This document shows, one piece after another, positions 26,901 through 40,900 of a stretch of DNA of 64,000 nucleotides. Positions within the stretch are counted from its first letter, which is position 1. Each line of letters opens with the position of its first letter. Source of the DNA: Cruorifilaria tuberocauda (taxonomy: Eukaryota > Nematoda > Chromadorea > Rhabditida > Onchocercidae); the NCBI GenBank assembly GCA_013365365.1, contig JABVXU010000182.1:1-64000 (forward strand). Reading direction: 5' to 3'. The translations under genes were made by a program, and so were the position numbers. The notes under the pieces are model-generated. The model worked only from the letters and a program-made list of their open reading frames with translations. It did no database searches and was not told the DNA's origin.

Positions 26901-29900
26901 CTGTTCATAGCAAAATAGAAACAAGACATGGAATAAATCAGACATTGCATACTGATAAGAGTAGTAATGAAATTGATGAAAAAGATGAGGAAGATATGAA
27001 TGAATGTTCTGATCAGGAATTCCGGTAAGCATTTTCATCATTCATATGAGAAATTGTTTTCTTGAAAACGTTCAGGATTAAAATTCTATCAATCTTATCC
27101 CTCACAACAACATAAGAATTCTATTCCATTTTCCCACTTAATTATGTATTAACTCCGGATTGGAAATAGCTTTTGAGATTTTCTAAAGAGCAATTGATAT
27201 TTGAGTATTTAATTAGCAGGATAAAGTAATTCCATGAGTGTTCTCAAACAGAACTTTTAAGTTGCCCATTTTTGCCGGAGACACTTTGTGTCCATTACAT
27301 GAAAATATGCGATGGGATTGATGATTGCGGTGATGGTAGTGACGAGGTGAACTGTATTGATGATGAGACTATTGCGCCATCAACCGTCGCTACAGGATGT
27401 GAGCCGAATCAATTCCAGTGTGAAGACGGAAAATGTATTGCAACAACTGACCGATGTGATCATAAATATGATTGTGATGACGGAACGGATGAGACCACCT
27501 GTGGTATGTTAATGCTTTTAACTCATAGAGACCATTTCGACTTCGGAGTGATTTCATTTCAGAACTTGAATTGAAACTTTTAACTTTTGATTAGCGATTA
27601 TTCCGCGCTGTTCGAGCAAATTTCTCTGCCTATGGTAAAAAGTATCTTACTTATTATATTATACGTTGATAAATGCTAGATGTATTGTTTTCAGGAACTC
27701 AAGTAGGGTAAGGCTTCATGAATTCCCTAGGCGAATAATTTTCAGAATATTTCGTGCAAGCTCTGCAACAAGCAAGAAAAACAACAACATATCCGGAAGA
27801 AATTCAGGAAGGCACGACACCGAATTATAATGAATCCAGAAATCAGGAATACGGTCGGAGAGAAGAAGATGAGGAATGGCGAGTGCAGGAAGAGAAACTA
27901 GAACAACAGGAGGAGTTGAAAGGAAAACAAGAAAGAGAACCGAAAAGAGGACAGCGGGAGGAAGAACAACGAGAAAGAGAAGAGAAACGAGAGAGAGCAG
28001 AAAAGGAAAGGAAAGAGCAAGAATATTATGAAAAAGAAAGAAGAAACGAAGAAATTGAGCAGCGAAGAAGAGGAAAAGAGAACGAAAGAGGAGCGGAAGG
28101 ACAAGAGATGGAATCACGGCGACAGGAACAGGAAAGGATGAGACAAGAAATGGAATTGGGACGAAAGAGAGAGAGACAAAGAGGTGAAGAAGATGAGAAG
28201 CATGGACTTCATGACAAGGGACAGAAGAGTTTTGAAGAGGAGCAACAGGAAAGAAATAAGGAAGGTGAACAAAGAGGACAGGAAGAAGAACGAAAAAGGA
28301 AGGAGAAAGAGGAGGGAGAGGAGGAGCGTCGAGGATTGAAAGAACAGAGCCGCCCAGAAGATCGCAGACATGTAGAGGAAGATGGCGGAAGTTTGAAGGG
28401 ATCACCGAGAGTTAATTACGGCGAACCGAAGAGGGGACCGGAAAAGGAGAGGGAGAAGCATCAAATGACTGTGGAAGGAGTCCGGATCAGGGAGAGAGAG
28501 GAGCGGCGGAGACTGCAGCTAGAAGGCTATCGGGAACGTGAGGTAAATGAGGTTAGTGACTATTTGATGAAGTTAGTGACTGCTTGATCATTCATTAAAT
28601 CATGTCCGTCCACTAGCCAACTTGTAGCTTCAATGTCGCTGATATTATCGCATGTTTTCCCCAAAGGTCAGTCCTTGCAAAATGTAAGTGAGGTAAGTTG
28701 GTGGAGTATGGTACTGCGTAGAAAAGCTGTCTGAGTAATGACAACTCGAAGCAACTGTCACATGACATGATGACACGTCAGATAGACACGTCAGACGGCT
28801 ACATGGACGCGAGTGCCCGCGAACGATATGAAGTGGTTGATGCGGGTGGAATTTGTACTCCTCAACAACATCAGTGCGGTAGCGGTGAGTGCATTGAAAG
28901 GACTGCCCATTGCGACGGAAAAACGGATTGCTCTGATGGTTCCGACGAGACGTTTTGTCATCCGGCAATACAGAAGAAGCCGGTTCCACAAACTTCCAAG
29001 CCAGTTACATGTAAGTCTTCGTTCTGCCTTCCATTGTTTCTATCGACTTGAAATCAGCATTGAAATGAGTTTTGTTCTCAACCGGACTTGTAGCAGTTTT
29101 TGCTTCAGAGCGTGAACGATTGGATAAAATCTGATAGTTTAGTTTTCTTCGAAACTAAAGCAACAAATAACTCTGGTGATCGAACTTAGAGAGAGATAGT
29201 TTTAGAGGTAAAAGCTGACTTCTCTGAGGTTTCATGACTCAACCTGAAATCAGTTCTGATGCTGCATCAACTGTAAACTTTGCTTGTAAATCCTTCCAGT
29301 AAACTCTCTTCCCCAGGCTAATATGAAACTATCAGATATAATTATACCATTCACTAGAATTGCATTTCTGAGAAATATTTTTTTATTTCTATTTGAAAGA
29401 AAGAGAAGACGATGAAGAAAGAAAAAAGTAAACGAAAGAATAGATTCAATAGAAACAGAAAAAGATGAGAATACATTGTGATGATTATTTTATAATTAAC
29501 GAAATTCTGAAGGACAATTCCGAAATATGCTGAAATGAAGTGAGTTTTCCTTCTTTCTTGAAGAGTGAGGTAGAAGCTAATGTTCCGTATATTTCCCTCA
29601 TTTCACATTTTCCGGAAATGTTTTCCATCCGTTTCATTCTTGAAATGAAATATTGTTGAATCTGACAATTGAAGGAAAACAGTTGAGAATTATTCCATCA
29701 TTTGGCTTGCAAGAAAAACTGAAACATTGTGGGATATTTTTCGATTGTTATTTCTTTTCAATTAAACTAAAAATTGAATAAACTTCTTAACAAATGATAA
29801 TTGTGTAATTTTTGAACGATTTTCTAATGTTTAATTTTGGGTCAAATTATCATAAAGGGAGAAAAGTGAAACGAATATTGCTCTTTCACGTTCAGCTTAA

Positions 29901-31893
29901 TTAAAATTATCTAAAATGCTTGCAAATATTCAACAACCTTAATTGCAATGATAATGGTAAATCTTAACTGATAATGATAGTAGTAGTCAACGGTATCTTC
30001 TTTATTATAAAATGTATTATATTACAGTAATGTCTTCAATTTTGATTTGTTTTGCATCGGAGATTCCTCAGATCATTAATCTCTTTCCTTGCCAAATTAA
30101 TCATTCTGGAAAAATACATTTAAATGATTCGAAAAGACTGCATTATTTATGAAACTTTTTTGAAGCAACTCTATAAAATGCTGAGATGTGATTAAGCTGC
30201 TTGTTTCTGACTGTCACTTGATGCAGGTTGAAGAGATTTCTCTTATTACAAGCAATGAATGAGAAAAGCATCCAATGAATTGCTAATTGATAACTACCTC
30301 TTTCTCCGTCCTTCTTCCTCTCTCTTTCTCTCTCTCTCTATTCTTGAGGGGTAAGATGCACAGGAATGATGAATTTTCGAATTCTTCACGGACGGGGTAC
30401 CCGAAATGGGTAAGAGCAGCGGTCGATTGCTCTTTCTTCCGTTCATACCGGTGCTACTTCCCCATCATTACCTTCATCACAATTTAAAATTACATGAACC
30501 TCTTATTCTTTCTTCTTCTTTCTCCTGTTCCCGCACTCCCGCCCTCTCATAACTCCCATTTGGTACATACGCGATAAACGAAACTTTCGCTCATCTTGGC
30601 TTCTCTGTGTTAATCCTACTTTTCTCTAGGAATCACCTCATTTAAAATTATTTTGAAATATTTTATGATTTTACTAAGGAACCTTCATGGCGATAATTTG
30701 CTATTAAAACAGTGACAAAAAAGTTAGGAATTATCTCAGTTCGGTAGAAAAAACTCATTGTTACTGCCATTTTTATCAGTATCAGTGGTAATCACTTCGC
30801 TCTTTTCTATCACTGAAAAAGATAATTAGTTATTATTAATTACTTAATTTAGAATGTCAAAATTGTTTTTTCGCTTTCTTGTTGAGCTGTTTCTATGTTA
30901 TAATTCATGAGATTGATCTTATCAATTTTTCATATTTCTTTCGCTATTCTCATTTAGATCATTCTTTTCATCGAATTTCATTTTACTTCAATAAAATATT
31001 ATAGTTAGGATTTAGAAGCGAACGAAGAGGTTATCTCGATTTTCTGATTACGTTTTAATCAATAATTTCCTCCTTTTATAGCCATGGCTTGATATGAAAT
31101 GAAAAATAAGTGACGAGTAACAATTGGTTACAAACTGTTTGATAATTTACAGTTTGTGATAAAAAATTTTGAGGAGTCATACTCGGAATTATCAGATGGA
31201 GTTTCTCCGCCTTACCTTTCATTAGATATGTCGAGGAAAGCATGACTATTTTTAATTGATGTGATTCCGAGATATCCTTAGTTGATGTTTGCTTACATTT
31301 CATTTGAAAACACAATTTAAAGTTACCTTTAGTAAGTTGAGTCACATTTGGAAGAGTAATATTATAAGTGATCGATATAATCTTGAATTATACTTTGCCG
31401 GCTAATATTGCTTATTTTCCGCTTAAAATAAAATTGCATATGATTTGAGTTTAGCAAAAAATTTTAATTTTTCTTTTTGCATATTTTGCAACTTAATCCG
31501 TCGATTACCTGACTTGATGATGATTTGCATGAGGATTAAGAAAAAGATAATTTCAAGGATTGTCGTGCAGATTCAGAGAGTGTCGCCTTATCAACTATCA
31601 TTACTCATTCCTGGTAATGCTAGTCGGAATCGAGTAATCAGCACGTCCATTAAACATTAGCATATGTTATTGGAACAGAACCATTTTGAAAGAAAAAATA
31701 AATCAATCAGTCGATCAGTCGATAAACTCTTCGAGCATTGTAATAAACACAGCCAACGAGATTCCTTTTTCCATTCTGAATTCTATTCGCTGAGTCATTC
31801 GTTGGATTCTCGTAGACGCTGAGTCATTCCTCGTAAGAAAATGTGTTGAAAATTGTCCGTGTATTTATAGACGTGAAGGAACGTCCACAAGTG

Positions 31894-31936
<43 letters not shown>

Positions 31937-34900
31937 CGGATGTAAGTGAACTACGATGTTCCTCTCCTCCTTCTTTCCCGGTGTGAAAGGTGGAAAGAGA
32001 GGAAGGAGGTGAAAGAGAGAGAGAGTTCAGTTTTGTTGATGCAAAAGAAGAATAATGAAGCTTAAAGATGGATATGCTGGCTGAATACTTCAGCTTACAG
32101 AACTTTTTTAAAAAAGTGTGTGGGTGGTGTTATTTGTGGAATTTCGATAGTACGAAGGCAATGGTGCAATCGTTGCTATACAGTTACAGTTATTGTTTTC
32201 GTCATTAATGGAAATTGTAATTCTCTCTCCAATCTCTCTTCTTCCCCTTAAGAAAATGAATGAATTCTCCGGCCATGAAACGACTGTTGGCTAGAAGAAA
32301 GAGCCGAATAATCCATTTGGATATCATAATAAGCTACGATTAATGACTATCACTGCTGCCTTATCATTTCATTCGATATGCCTTCATTGATATCGCTCGA
32401 ATTTCTTTATTATGGCACGAGTCTATCAGTACATTTTTATAAGGGATGAATATTTAGATAAAGTTTGAAATGAGAACGATGATGCTGAGATGATAAGATA
32501 CCGAGAGTAAGCGTAAGAGGAAGAGGATAATGTTCAGAGTAGATTTGAAATGACACTTCAGATAGGTCGAGAAAGAGAGAGAGAGAAGAGAAGAGGGAAA
32601 ATATTCTCTTGTCTGAACATCTGAAAAGATAATGGTTGTGTTATTTAAGAATGATGTACTTCTCACTTTCCTATCCTTTCCACACAAAATGAACTATTCA
32701 ACTTTACTTTGAAATCTTAAACTTTTCCTTCCAGTACTTCTTATCACTCATTATCATAAATGAATCACTAGTATCAATCTGATCTGATTATGAAATGTCA
32801 TTCTTATTCTTTTCTCATTATTTTCAGTCTTCTGTTGTTTTTCCAAATATTAAATGCTTTGTAATCATTACTTACTTTTCTTCCCCAAAATTCGCTTCAT
32901 ATTTCCTCAGTTTGTCTTGATTTCTTTCTTCCTTACTGGCGTGATAATATTTGCATTTTAATCATCGTTTTATTGCTTCTTACGATTATTGCATCATGAT
33001 TGGAATGCGATCGTGACTATGCTTTCAATTAAATCATTATATAGTCATGATTATGCCTCGAGTTCATTTGTATCTTTTGTGCAAAGGATGACGTGTTTGG
33101 AGAAAATTATTCAAACATTTTAATCTATTTAATAACTTTTTCGATTGGCCATTTACTGAGAGATAGTTGTCCAATGGAGATTGATTTTGAATTCCCTTCT
33201 GATAATGATAAGAATAGCATAGCAGAAATCATGATAGATTATATATCATGAATTAATTGAGATAGATAGAAGGAATCAGTGAAAATGTTACAAATTAAAC
33301 TTTAGATATGAAAAATAGAAGAAATGAAAAACCTCCATTTCACTGCTCAATTTTAGGCAATGTGTATCTGCAAATATGTATCTGTCAAAGAATTTTCCGT
33401 TGATATACTTTTGAAAACGTTGATGGAAATACTCCCTCATATTTTATCAACAGACATCTGCCGAAGCTTTTCACCTAAACTCTGATAACTTTGTGATGAG
33501 GAAAATGAGGAAGTGATCTTGCTGAGATTATCAATACTAAAAGAATTCTCTTTTCCTATCATTTAGTCATTTTAAAATGATTTTTTCCTCAAAATTTTTA
33601 CTGTATTTGTTAGTGTATAAGACCGTTCTCTTCCTGTTTTTTGTAAGAAATTTCTACCGATTGAGTTTATATTTAAGCTTCATCTATACTTTTTTCACTT
33701 GATCCATTTCAAAAATTCAAAGAAATCTGCAGCTTCAATCATTTATCGTTGCTATCCTGTCACCATCCCTGTTAAACAACTATTAGATTTGCTTAGCAAA
33801 TGATTTTTTTAGCTTCAATCAGCTATTACATATAAACTTTAGCAGTTGCCTTCTCTTTTTTCTGAAACTAATTTTCATTAAACTTTCTAATATTTAGCTT
33901 CAATATATTGCAGAATGTTCACAAATAACTTTACTTTCATTATTACCGTCACTAGTTATATCTTCCCTACCAATACGTTGTCATTATTATTAATTATCAT
34001 TATCATAACTATTATTATTATCAGTACTAATTGCACCTGCGCAATCAGTAGTGTTGCATTAGTGACAAACATATTTTAATGAAATGTAAATTTAATCATA
34101 TCTAATGACCTTTTGTCTTCTTTTTTTCATTTGTTTTCAACATGTAATTGTTTCTGATGCCATTAATTGGGAAGTTTAAATTAATTTAATTTAATTTTTT
34201 ATTTACGATTTCATTGCTTGAACACGTACTCACGTACTCTCACCATTTTACACAATACCTTCGCCACTGTAGTTGTGCTTAATTAATTTGACTAATTATT
34301 TATGACAAATTTCGAATATATTGTCATTTCTAGCATATTTAAATATTCTATTTAAGAACTAATCCTCTGAAATGTACTTCATATTGTGAAATTATTTTTC
34401 AAGTACATTGTTTTCATTTTAATATTTATTATTGCGAATGATATGACTTAAATCAATTTGCATAATTATAATAACATAAATTTTAATCATTATAGTTAAC
34501 TTTTACAAAATGATAGTGAATATATCTTATTACTTGATTTCGTAAAGCGAAATTTCCTGCTCTGTTTTGCTTTTAATTATCTTTTTGATAAATGTTCATT
34601 TTAATTCAAATATCTTCAAACTGATAAGTGAAATCTTACTTTTGTCTCGCTGGATACGAAAATTCAGTATATTTAAAATAATTATAATTTTTGGAAAAAA
34701 CTAATTTGAGCATATTCTAAACAAAACCATATTTTGTAGAGTAATTGAATGATTTCTATCCGTTATCTGGACTTTTTGGAAATGTCTTAACAAAGCTAAT
34801 TTGTTATTATAGGAAATGACAATAGGCAATAATTAAGCAGCAGTTTTATCTAACTGTTTCAAACTTTCAGCCAAACTCATTTTACGTTCTTCTCTCTTTC

Positions 34901-37900
34901 GTCTTTCAATCTTTCAGTTTTACAATTTTATTAATAAAAAATGTAAATCAGGAGAAAATTTTGGCTGTTCAATTAATCCCGTACCACTTTGGGAAGCGGA
35001 AAATCTTGATCATTCAAATAATAACAAATAATATCATACTAACACTTGATAGATTGTTTTCTGTGCTTATCAATAAACAAAGAAGAATAAGAAAGGAAAG
35101 AGTAATATTTTTCTTTGCCTTATCTTCCTTATCAATAAAGGTTTTCCTAGCTGTTAATTTTTGGAATTGAAAAAGGAAAGTTTGAAGGAAAGTTTGGGAA
35201 ATCATTGAAAAGTGCCTACATGCACAATTCCATTATCAGTAATTATCGCCGATATCATTAGCAGAATAAACAACAAATATATCTTCTTCAACCATAATCG
35301 TTTACAAACATCCTTTTCAACTAAAAATCTCTCACTTTTCCTTCTGCTTGCTACTCTTCATTCCTTGCTACTGATAAATTTGATAAAGTATCAGCAATGC
35401 CTTTCTCTTCACTTTTTTCTTATCAAGTGACCTATTAAATGCAAAATACTTTATTTGTTTTTCACTTCTTTCATTTCTGTATTTTCATTGACTGTTTTCT
35501 CTTTTCATCTATAAAGAATTCAGTGAAAAAATCAATTCATTTATAACTGTTGAAGAAATTCCGCGCGATAATTTTCCTCAATTTAATAATTTATTCAATC
35601 AGATTACCAAAATATTTTAGTGGAACGTATAAATAAACATTGATAATGTTATAATTGATCTACCATAATCATATTTTTATGTTAACTGGAATTTTAATTT
35701 AACATTTTTCTAGTTACTCGTTTTTTAGATTTATCAATGAATAAAGTAGCCTTCTTACCCTTTCAATGAATTTTGAACTAATTTATGATGTCATCTAAGA
35801 ATTTTAAACAAGCTTTTTCAACTATTTTCATAAAATTAATTGGAAAATGGTAATATATTTCTTTTTTGATAATAATTTAATTTTATATTGCATTGCTGAA
35901 GAAAAGTATTTTGCTAAAAGAATTCAATTTCAGTCCAGCAGTTTATATTTTTTTAAATAATTAATTCATATATTCAAATACTATTTTATTTGAATTGGCG
36001 CAATTATCTCTATTGAAATTACGCTCTTAATATTTCTGCTTCATTAAATTTTTAATTAAGCTTTGCTTGCTTACTAAATAATACTATTAGAGATAGAAGC
36101 TTGATTTGAGGTAAAAAAGCAAGACTTAAATTAATAAATTCTAATTTTTAAAATATTTTTTAATGTTCAGTCAAAAAAGAACGGTGTAAAATAAATGTAA
36201 ACATCGGTGATTCTCGATACCTCTCTCCGTTCTTCCTTCATTTTCCTCATCGCCATCATTTCCTCAGTTGAGCTTCGATCATTTCTAAATTCTTTGCTTG
36301 CATCCAAACAATATTTAATTTACTCTCGATAATTCACAAATATTTCATGAATTTCAAATTTCATTTCACAAAAATGAACATTCTGACGATGTATTAATTT
36401 TCTTTCTTTGAAACGTTACGATACTTTTTATTTTGTATCGGAAAGCATTTTTCATCAGATTTCAACTGAATCGAGATGAAAAGCGGTGGAAGTCAGAAAT
36501 GAATGTCATCTTTCCGATTCTAAAGCTGAAAAAATGGAATTTAGAAAATAAATGTTACTTATTCATAATTGTCTGAATTGATTTTAAAGACTGTAAGCTA
36601 AATTTGTGGTACTAACTGTAGTTTTATACCAGTTGTGCTTAGATTAACTTTATTAAATAACACTATTTATTAGGTTTTTTTAGTATCATTTCCATTTATA
36701 AAATGACCCATCTCGATGTCCATGATATGTTATTTAAGTTGAATATCGTCAAGTTATGGATAATATCCGTGCATTTCTGCAAGAAACGTGAAACTTGCGT
36801 CTAAAAAGAAGAAAAATGATGTTTGATAGAAACGTTTTGTAAATCAGTAGAATCGCTATTTCAGCATGGTAAAGTGTATGGAATTATTTTGCATAATTTT
36901 TGAAAAATGCCTGTAAGGAAACTGATCAACGAAGAAAAGGCTTATTACGGGAATTAATTATATAATTTAAGACTTGCGACAAAATTTTAACTAAAAAAGT
37001 CTTTTTTTCAAATTAAACTTTTTGGTCCCAACTTTTGTTGTGGCTCGGTTGAAAAAGAAAATTGGTATAAATTAGTACAATAATACAGGTATGAGAGAGT
37101 TATGCCGGCCAAGGATATTGATATCGCCGATGGTATTAGCACACCTATTATTATTGTTAAATTCTATTGCTACTATTAAAGCTTGGAATGAATGGAGTTA
37201 TAATCAGTGTAAGTTTTTTGGGAAGATGAAAAAAGTTGGGCAGAAGTAGTGAGCACCTTGAAATTTTCCATCTTCTGTTTTTTTAATTTGCAGTAATTCA
37301 GAAGTATTATGATTTCATCGTTTAACATGATTTAATGTCATTATTGATTATTGAATTAGGCGAAATTAAACTGGGGAAAAGTTTTCATGATAATTCCTCA
37401 AGTAACATTTATTTAATGCTTGAAGTACACGGAAAACTTATCAGATGGTATTTGAATAGAATTCGATCAAATTTATGATATTTCAGATCAAAATATCGAT
37501 GACTACCATTCACGTCGTTAGTTTCATAGTTCATAAATGTGAAACATTACGAAATTCAATTCTACACAAGTTTAATTTAATCATTTAACTTGGAATTTCT
37601 TGTTTGCATGATCACTCATTGTTTTTCCTCTCTCTTTCAAAAAACTTCATGGATAAGAAAAAGCATTGAAATTCTTTTTAGCAGCGCATCATCTCCACTT
37701 CAATTTGCAAAAATCACCTGTCTCTTAATTTATGGTCACACTCCAATTTAGTACCGTGAATCACTAATTAGTAGCTCCTTCACTTTAGCAGTACAAATTA
37801 CCATTTACCCGACCGAGGAAAACATCTATGAAGGAGGTGACGCTACGTTTAACTGCCGTGCACGTGCCCCTGACGGAGTTACGTACCCGGAAGTACGATG

Positions 37901-40900
37901 GACCCGTTATGGCGCACCAATGCCTACTTCAGCGTATGAAATAGACGGCCGATTAAAGTTTTCATCGGCGACGTCGTCTGATAGCGGGCGATACGTTTGT
38001 TCAGCAACTTTTGGCGGACGAAACTATGACGCATCTGCCCAACTGAACGTGCAACCTTGTAAGTTCTCACTGAATGAAATTAATTAATGCAATTATTGAA
38101 AATTTACATCGTCTAATATCGGGACGATCGTTTAACAGTGTTTGACTACAAACAGTTCACTAATACCATTGTTTTCGTCCATTTGTGGCCACATTGTTTT
38201 AATCTCTCGGATCAAACTTCGCATAACTTAGTTTAAAATAAATTTTTGGATTGCATATTCGTTTGGTATTAGTGAAATAAAACTTGAAGGGTAATTTCCT
38301 TCTTCTTTCTTTCTCTCCTCTCATTATTATTGCATATGACAATTCTGATAATATTCTTATTGCAGTTAGACGCTAAGTCATCGAACTTTTCCGGCAAGAG
38401 AAATATTAGTAATAATACGAAAAATTCGTCACAAACAGTTTAAATATCATTAATACAATACATATAAATCACAAATAGAAACGAACTGAGTTGAAATTGA
38501 TGACAATTGATACTCAGGCTTATTACATCTTCGTCGTGTCTCGTCTTATCACTCCTTCATTCACTTCATTCAGTTGACATTCCGGAAAAACGCATCATCA
38601 TGCATCGTCTGCTGATCATTTCTTCGTAATACTTTATGGAGAAGTTCTCTCAACAAGAAAAAATTGCTTCCCCCGTATAGGATGAGTGAGTGCGAAGCAA
38701 CTCTCGACTGTCGTTGTTTTCCACGACAAACAATCATAGTTGCTACTTGTCACGCATGCATGCTTTCAGCGTTTGTAGCGCGTGCGCTTATTGCGTAAAG
38801 TGAAAGTGGACTGCACCTCTATCTCATTTGCTTTCATTTGCAGATTAAATTTATTGTGAATCTAATTCTATGTTTTCACTTTCTTAAATTTAGAAACAAA
38901 AGAGATATTAGTGAGAACACTGTAAATTTTTAAAAATTTGCGCTGTAAATATTTCAAACAACATTTTCTTTTTTCTTACAATAAAAAATACATGCTTAAT
39001 TATATTTAATTAATTTAATACTAATATAACCAATATGATAATAAATGTATTCAAAAATATGTATTTTTCAATCCACGATACATCGTTTCCTGCTGGCTAA
39101 TTTCCATTCAGATATGTAGGCTTATTTTTCAATTAAGACATATTTTTGTTTATGCATCTAGTGATATAAAACTGCTAAATAAGCTGAAAGGCGAAAGGTA
39201 AGAGTTGAAAGGAAAAGGCAAAAAACTATTTATTATTGCAAATTTACTCATTTTTACTCTTCTCTTACATTTACAAGAATGAAATTTTGATTGGAGAATG
39301 TTAAAGTAATGCAAAAAATACTGTAAAAAAGAAATAATATGAACCTGTTTTTTGTTAGATTTTAAATACACTTTGTTGATGAAAATAATGTTCAACGAGA
39401 AAAATGGAAGAAATTACCGGAAAAGAACCTGTTCTGTTTTTCTTTGATGGAAATGAAAGGTGAAAGGAAGATTGAAGGATCAATGAGAAGAAGCGCTTTT
39501 ACTGGTAAACAAAAGTTATACTTACGCTTGCTGAATGCAAAACGAGAAAATTGCGACAATGTAGAGTATTTTGATGAAGAGAATAAAAATGAATGTTTTC
39601 CCCGAAACGGATTTCTTCAAATCGTTTTTCTAAAAATATTTTACTTTGTTTTAATGATCAATTTAAATGTTAATGTTGATGTAAGGTAAATAAAAAATTT
39701 ATCAGTCGAAAAGAAAATTATCACTGAAAGAAAATTTCTCCTTTCAAATAGATTAGAATTACATGTGTCAGATCTAATTCCAGCACTTTTCTGAACTAAT
39801 CAGTATTGATTTATTTAGTTCATTGAAATTTGATTTCTTTTTCTCTCAATCCGAAATTGTTTCGTCTTTGCTGCTTTCTTTTAAGTGATCTGGCAAGAAA
39901 GAAAATGTTTCGTTTAATTGCAGGGATGTCAAGCATCTGCCGTCGATGCTTATTCTTTTTCATTTTAGTTCCTTTAAAAATATTTGATCGAAATACATTT
40001 TAGTCTGTTTTTTTATTACCAAATTTCATATCAAATCAAATTTAGAAATGAAAAAATGCATTCTTCGAGTTTATTTAATTATTCCATTGTGTATTTGTAA
40101 ATATCAAAATTTTCCATCCAATATCATCTCAGATTAGTAATTTTAGGTTAAATTTGATTTAATCTGCTAACGATTAATAAATTTCCTTTTTGTTTAGTAA
40201 GAAACGTTTTCCGGAATTTGATATTAAATTTCGATGAGTTTAACTTTCCTTGCAGTGAGATTCTTCTGTTTTAAATGAAAATGAAGAGAAATAAAACACT
40301 GATCTTGTGTGAATCAAATTAATTATCAAAATATTTCCTTTAATACTTCATTCTTATCGAAGAGCATTTCACATATAATTTAAAAATAATCTCTAGAGTG
40401 AAAGTTATCGTTACGGGGCACTTAACAGTGACTTTACTACTATCATTTACTTTGATTAAAAATGGCTGATAGATCACATAGGGAGAACTTTTCCGGTTTG
40501 TAATAAGGAAACAGTGGAAGCATTGAAAGGAGTATTTCATACTGACTTCCGGTTGTTTTACTCGGATCTCTTCAAATAAAGTCAAATTTCATAGAAATAT
40601 TACGAATTAATGGACAGATGGCAGGTAAAGTTGGTTTTCCTTTAGTCAAATGGCGAATTTTGGTCCAATTTAATCTTTCCCTTTTTCAACTATAGATGGG
40701 CCACGAGAATTCCAAAGCATTCTACCACAGACCGGCATTTGCCGTATTGATGAACGAGCTTGCGGTAATAACGAATGTGTGAAAAGTGATTATGTTTGTG
40801 ACGGTGAACCAGACTGTCGAGACCGTAGTGATGAACAGGTGGGTAATTCCTTTTTATTCTGTTGAAGTCAGTTCAAGTTTTCTACTCTCCAATAACAAAT

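Noticed and set aside
27716..28405. Antisense open frame of 229 codons opposite the Arg/Glu exon
   Set aside because: It is a shadow of purine-rich coding sequence: Leu/Phe/Ser/Pro runs come directly from E/R/K codons on the other strand, and the plus strand has matching splice sites and LDLa neighbours.
30287..30487. Leader-like frame with Ser/Leu/Phe start
   Set aside because: The hydrophobic start comes from a CT-rich repeat, and nothing downstream resembles a protein domain.
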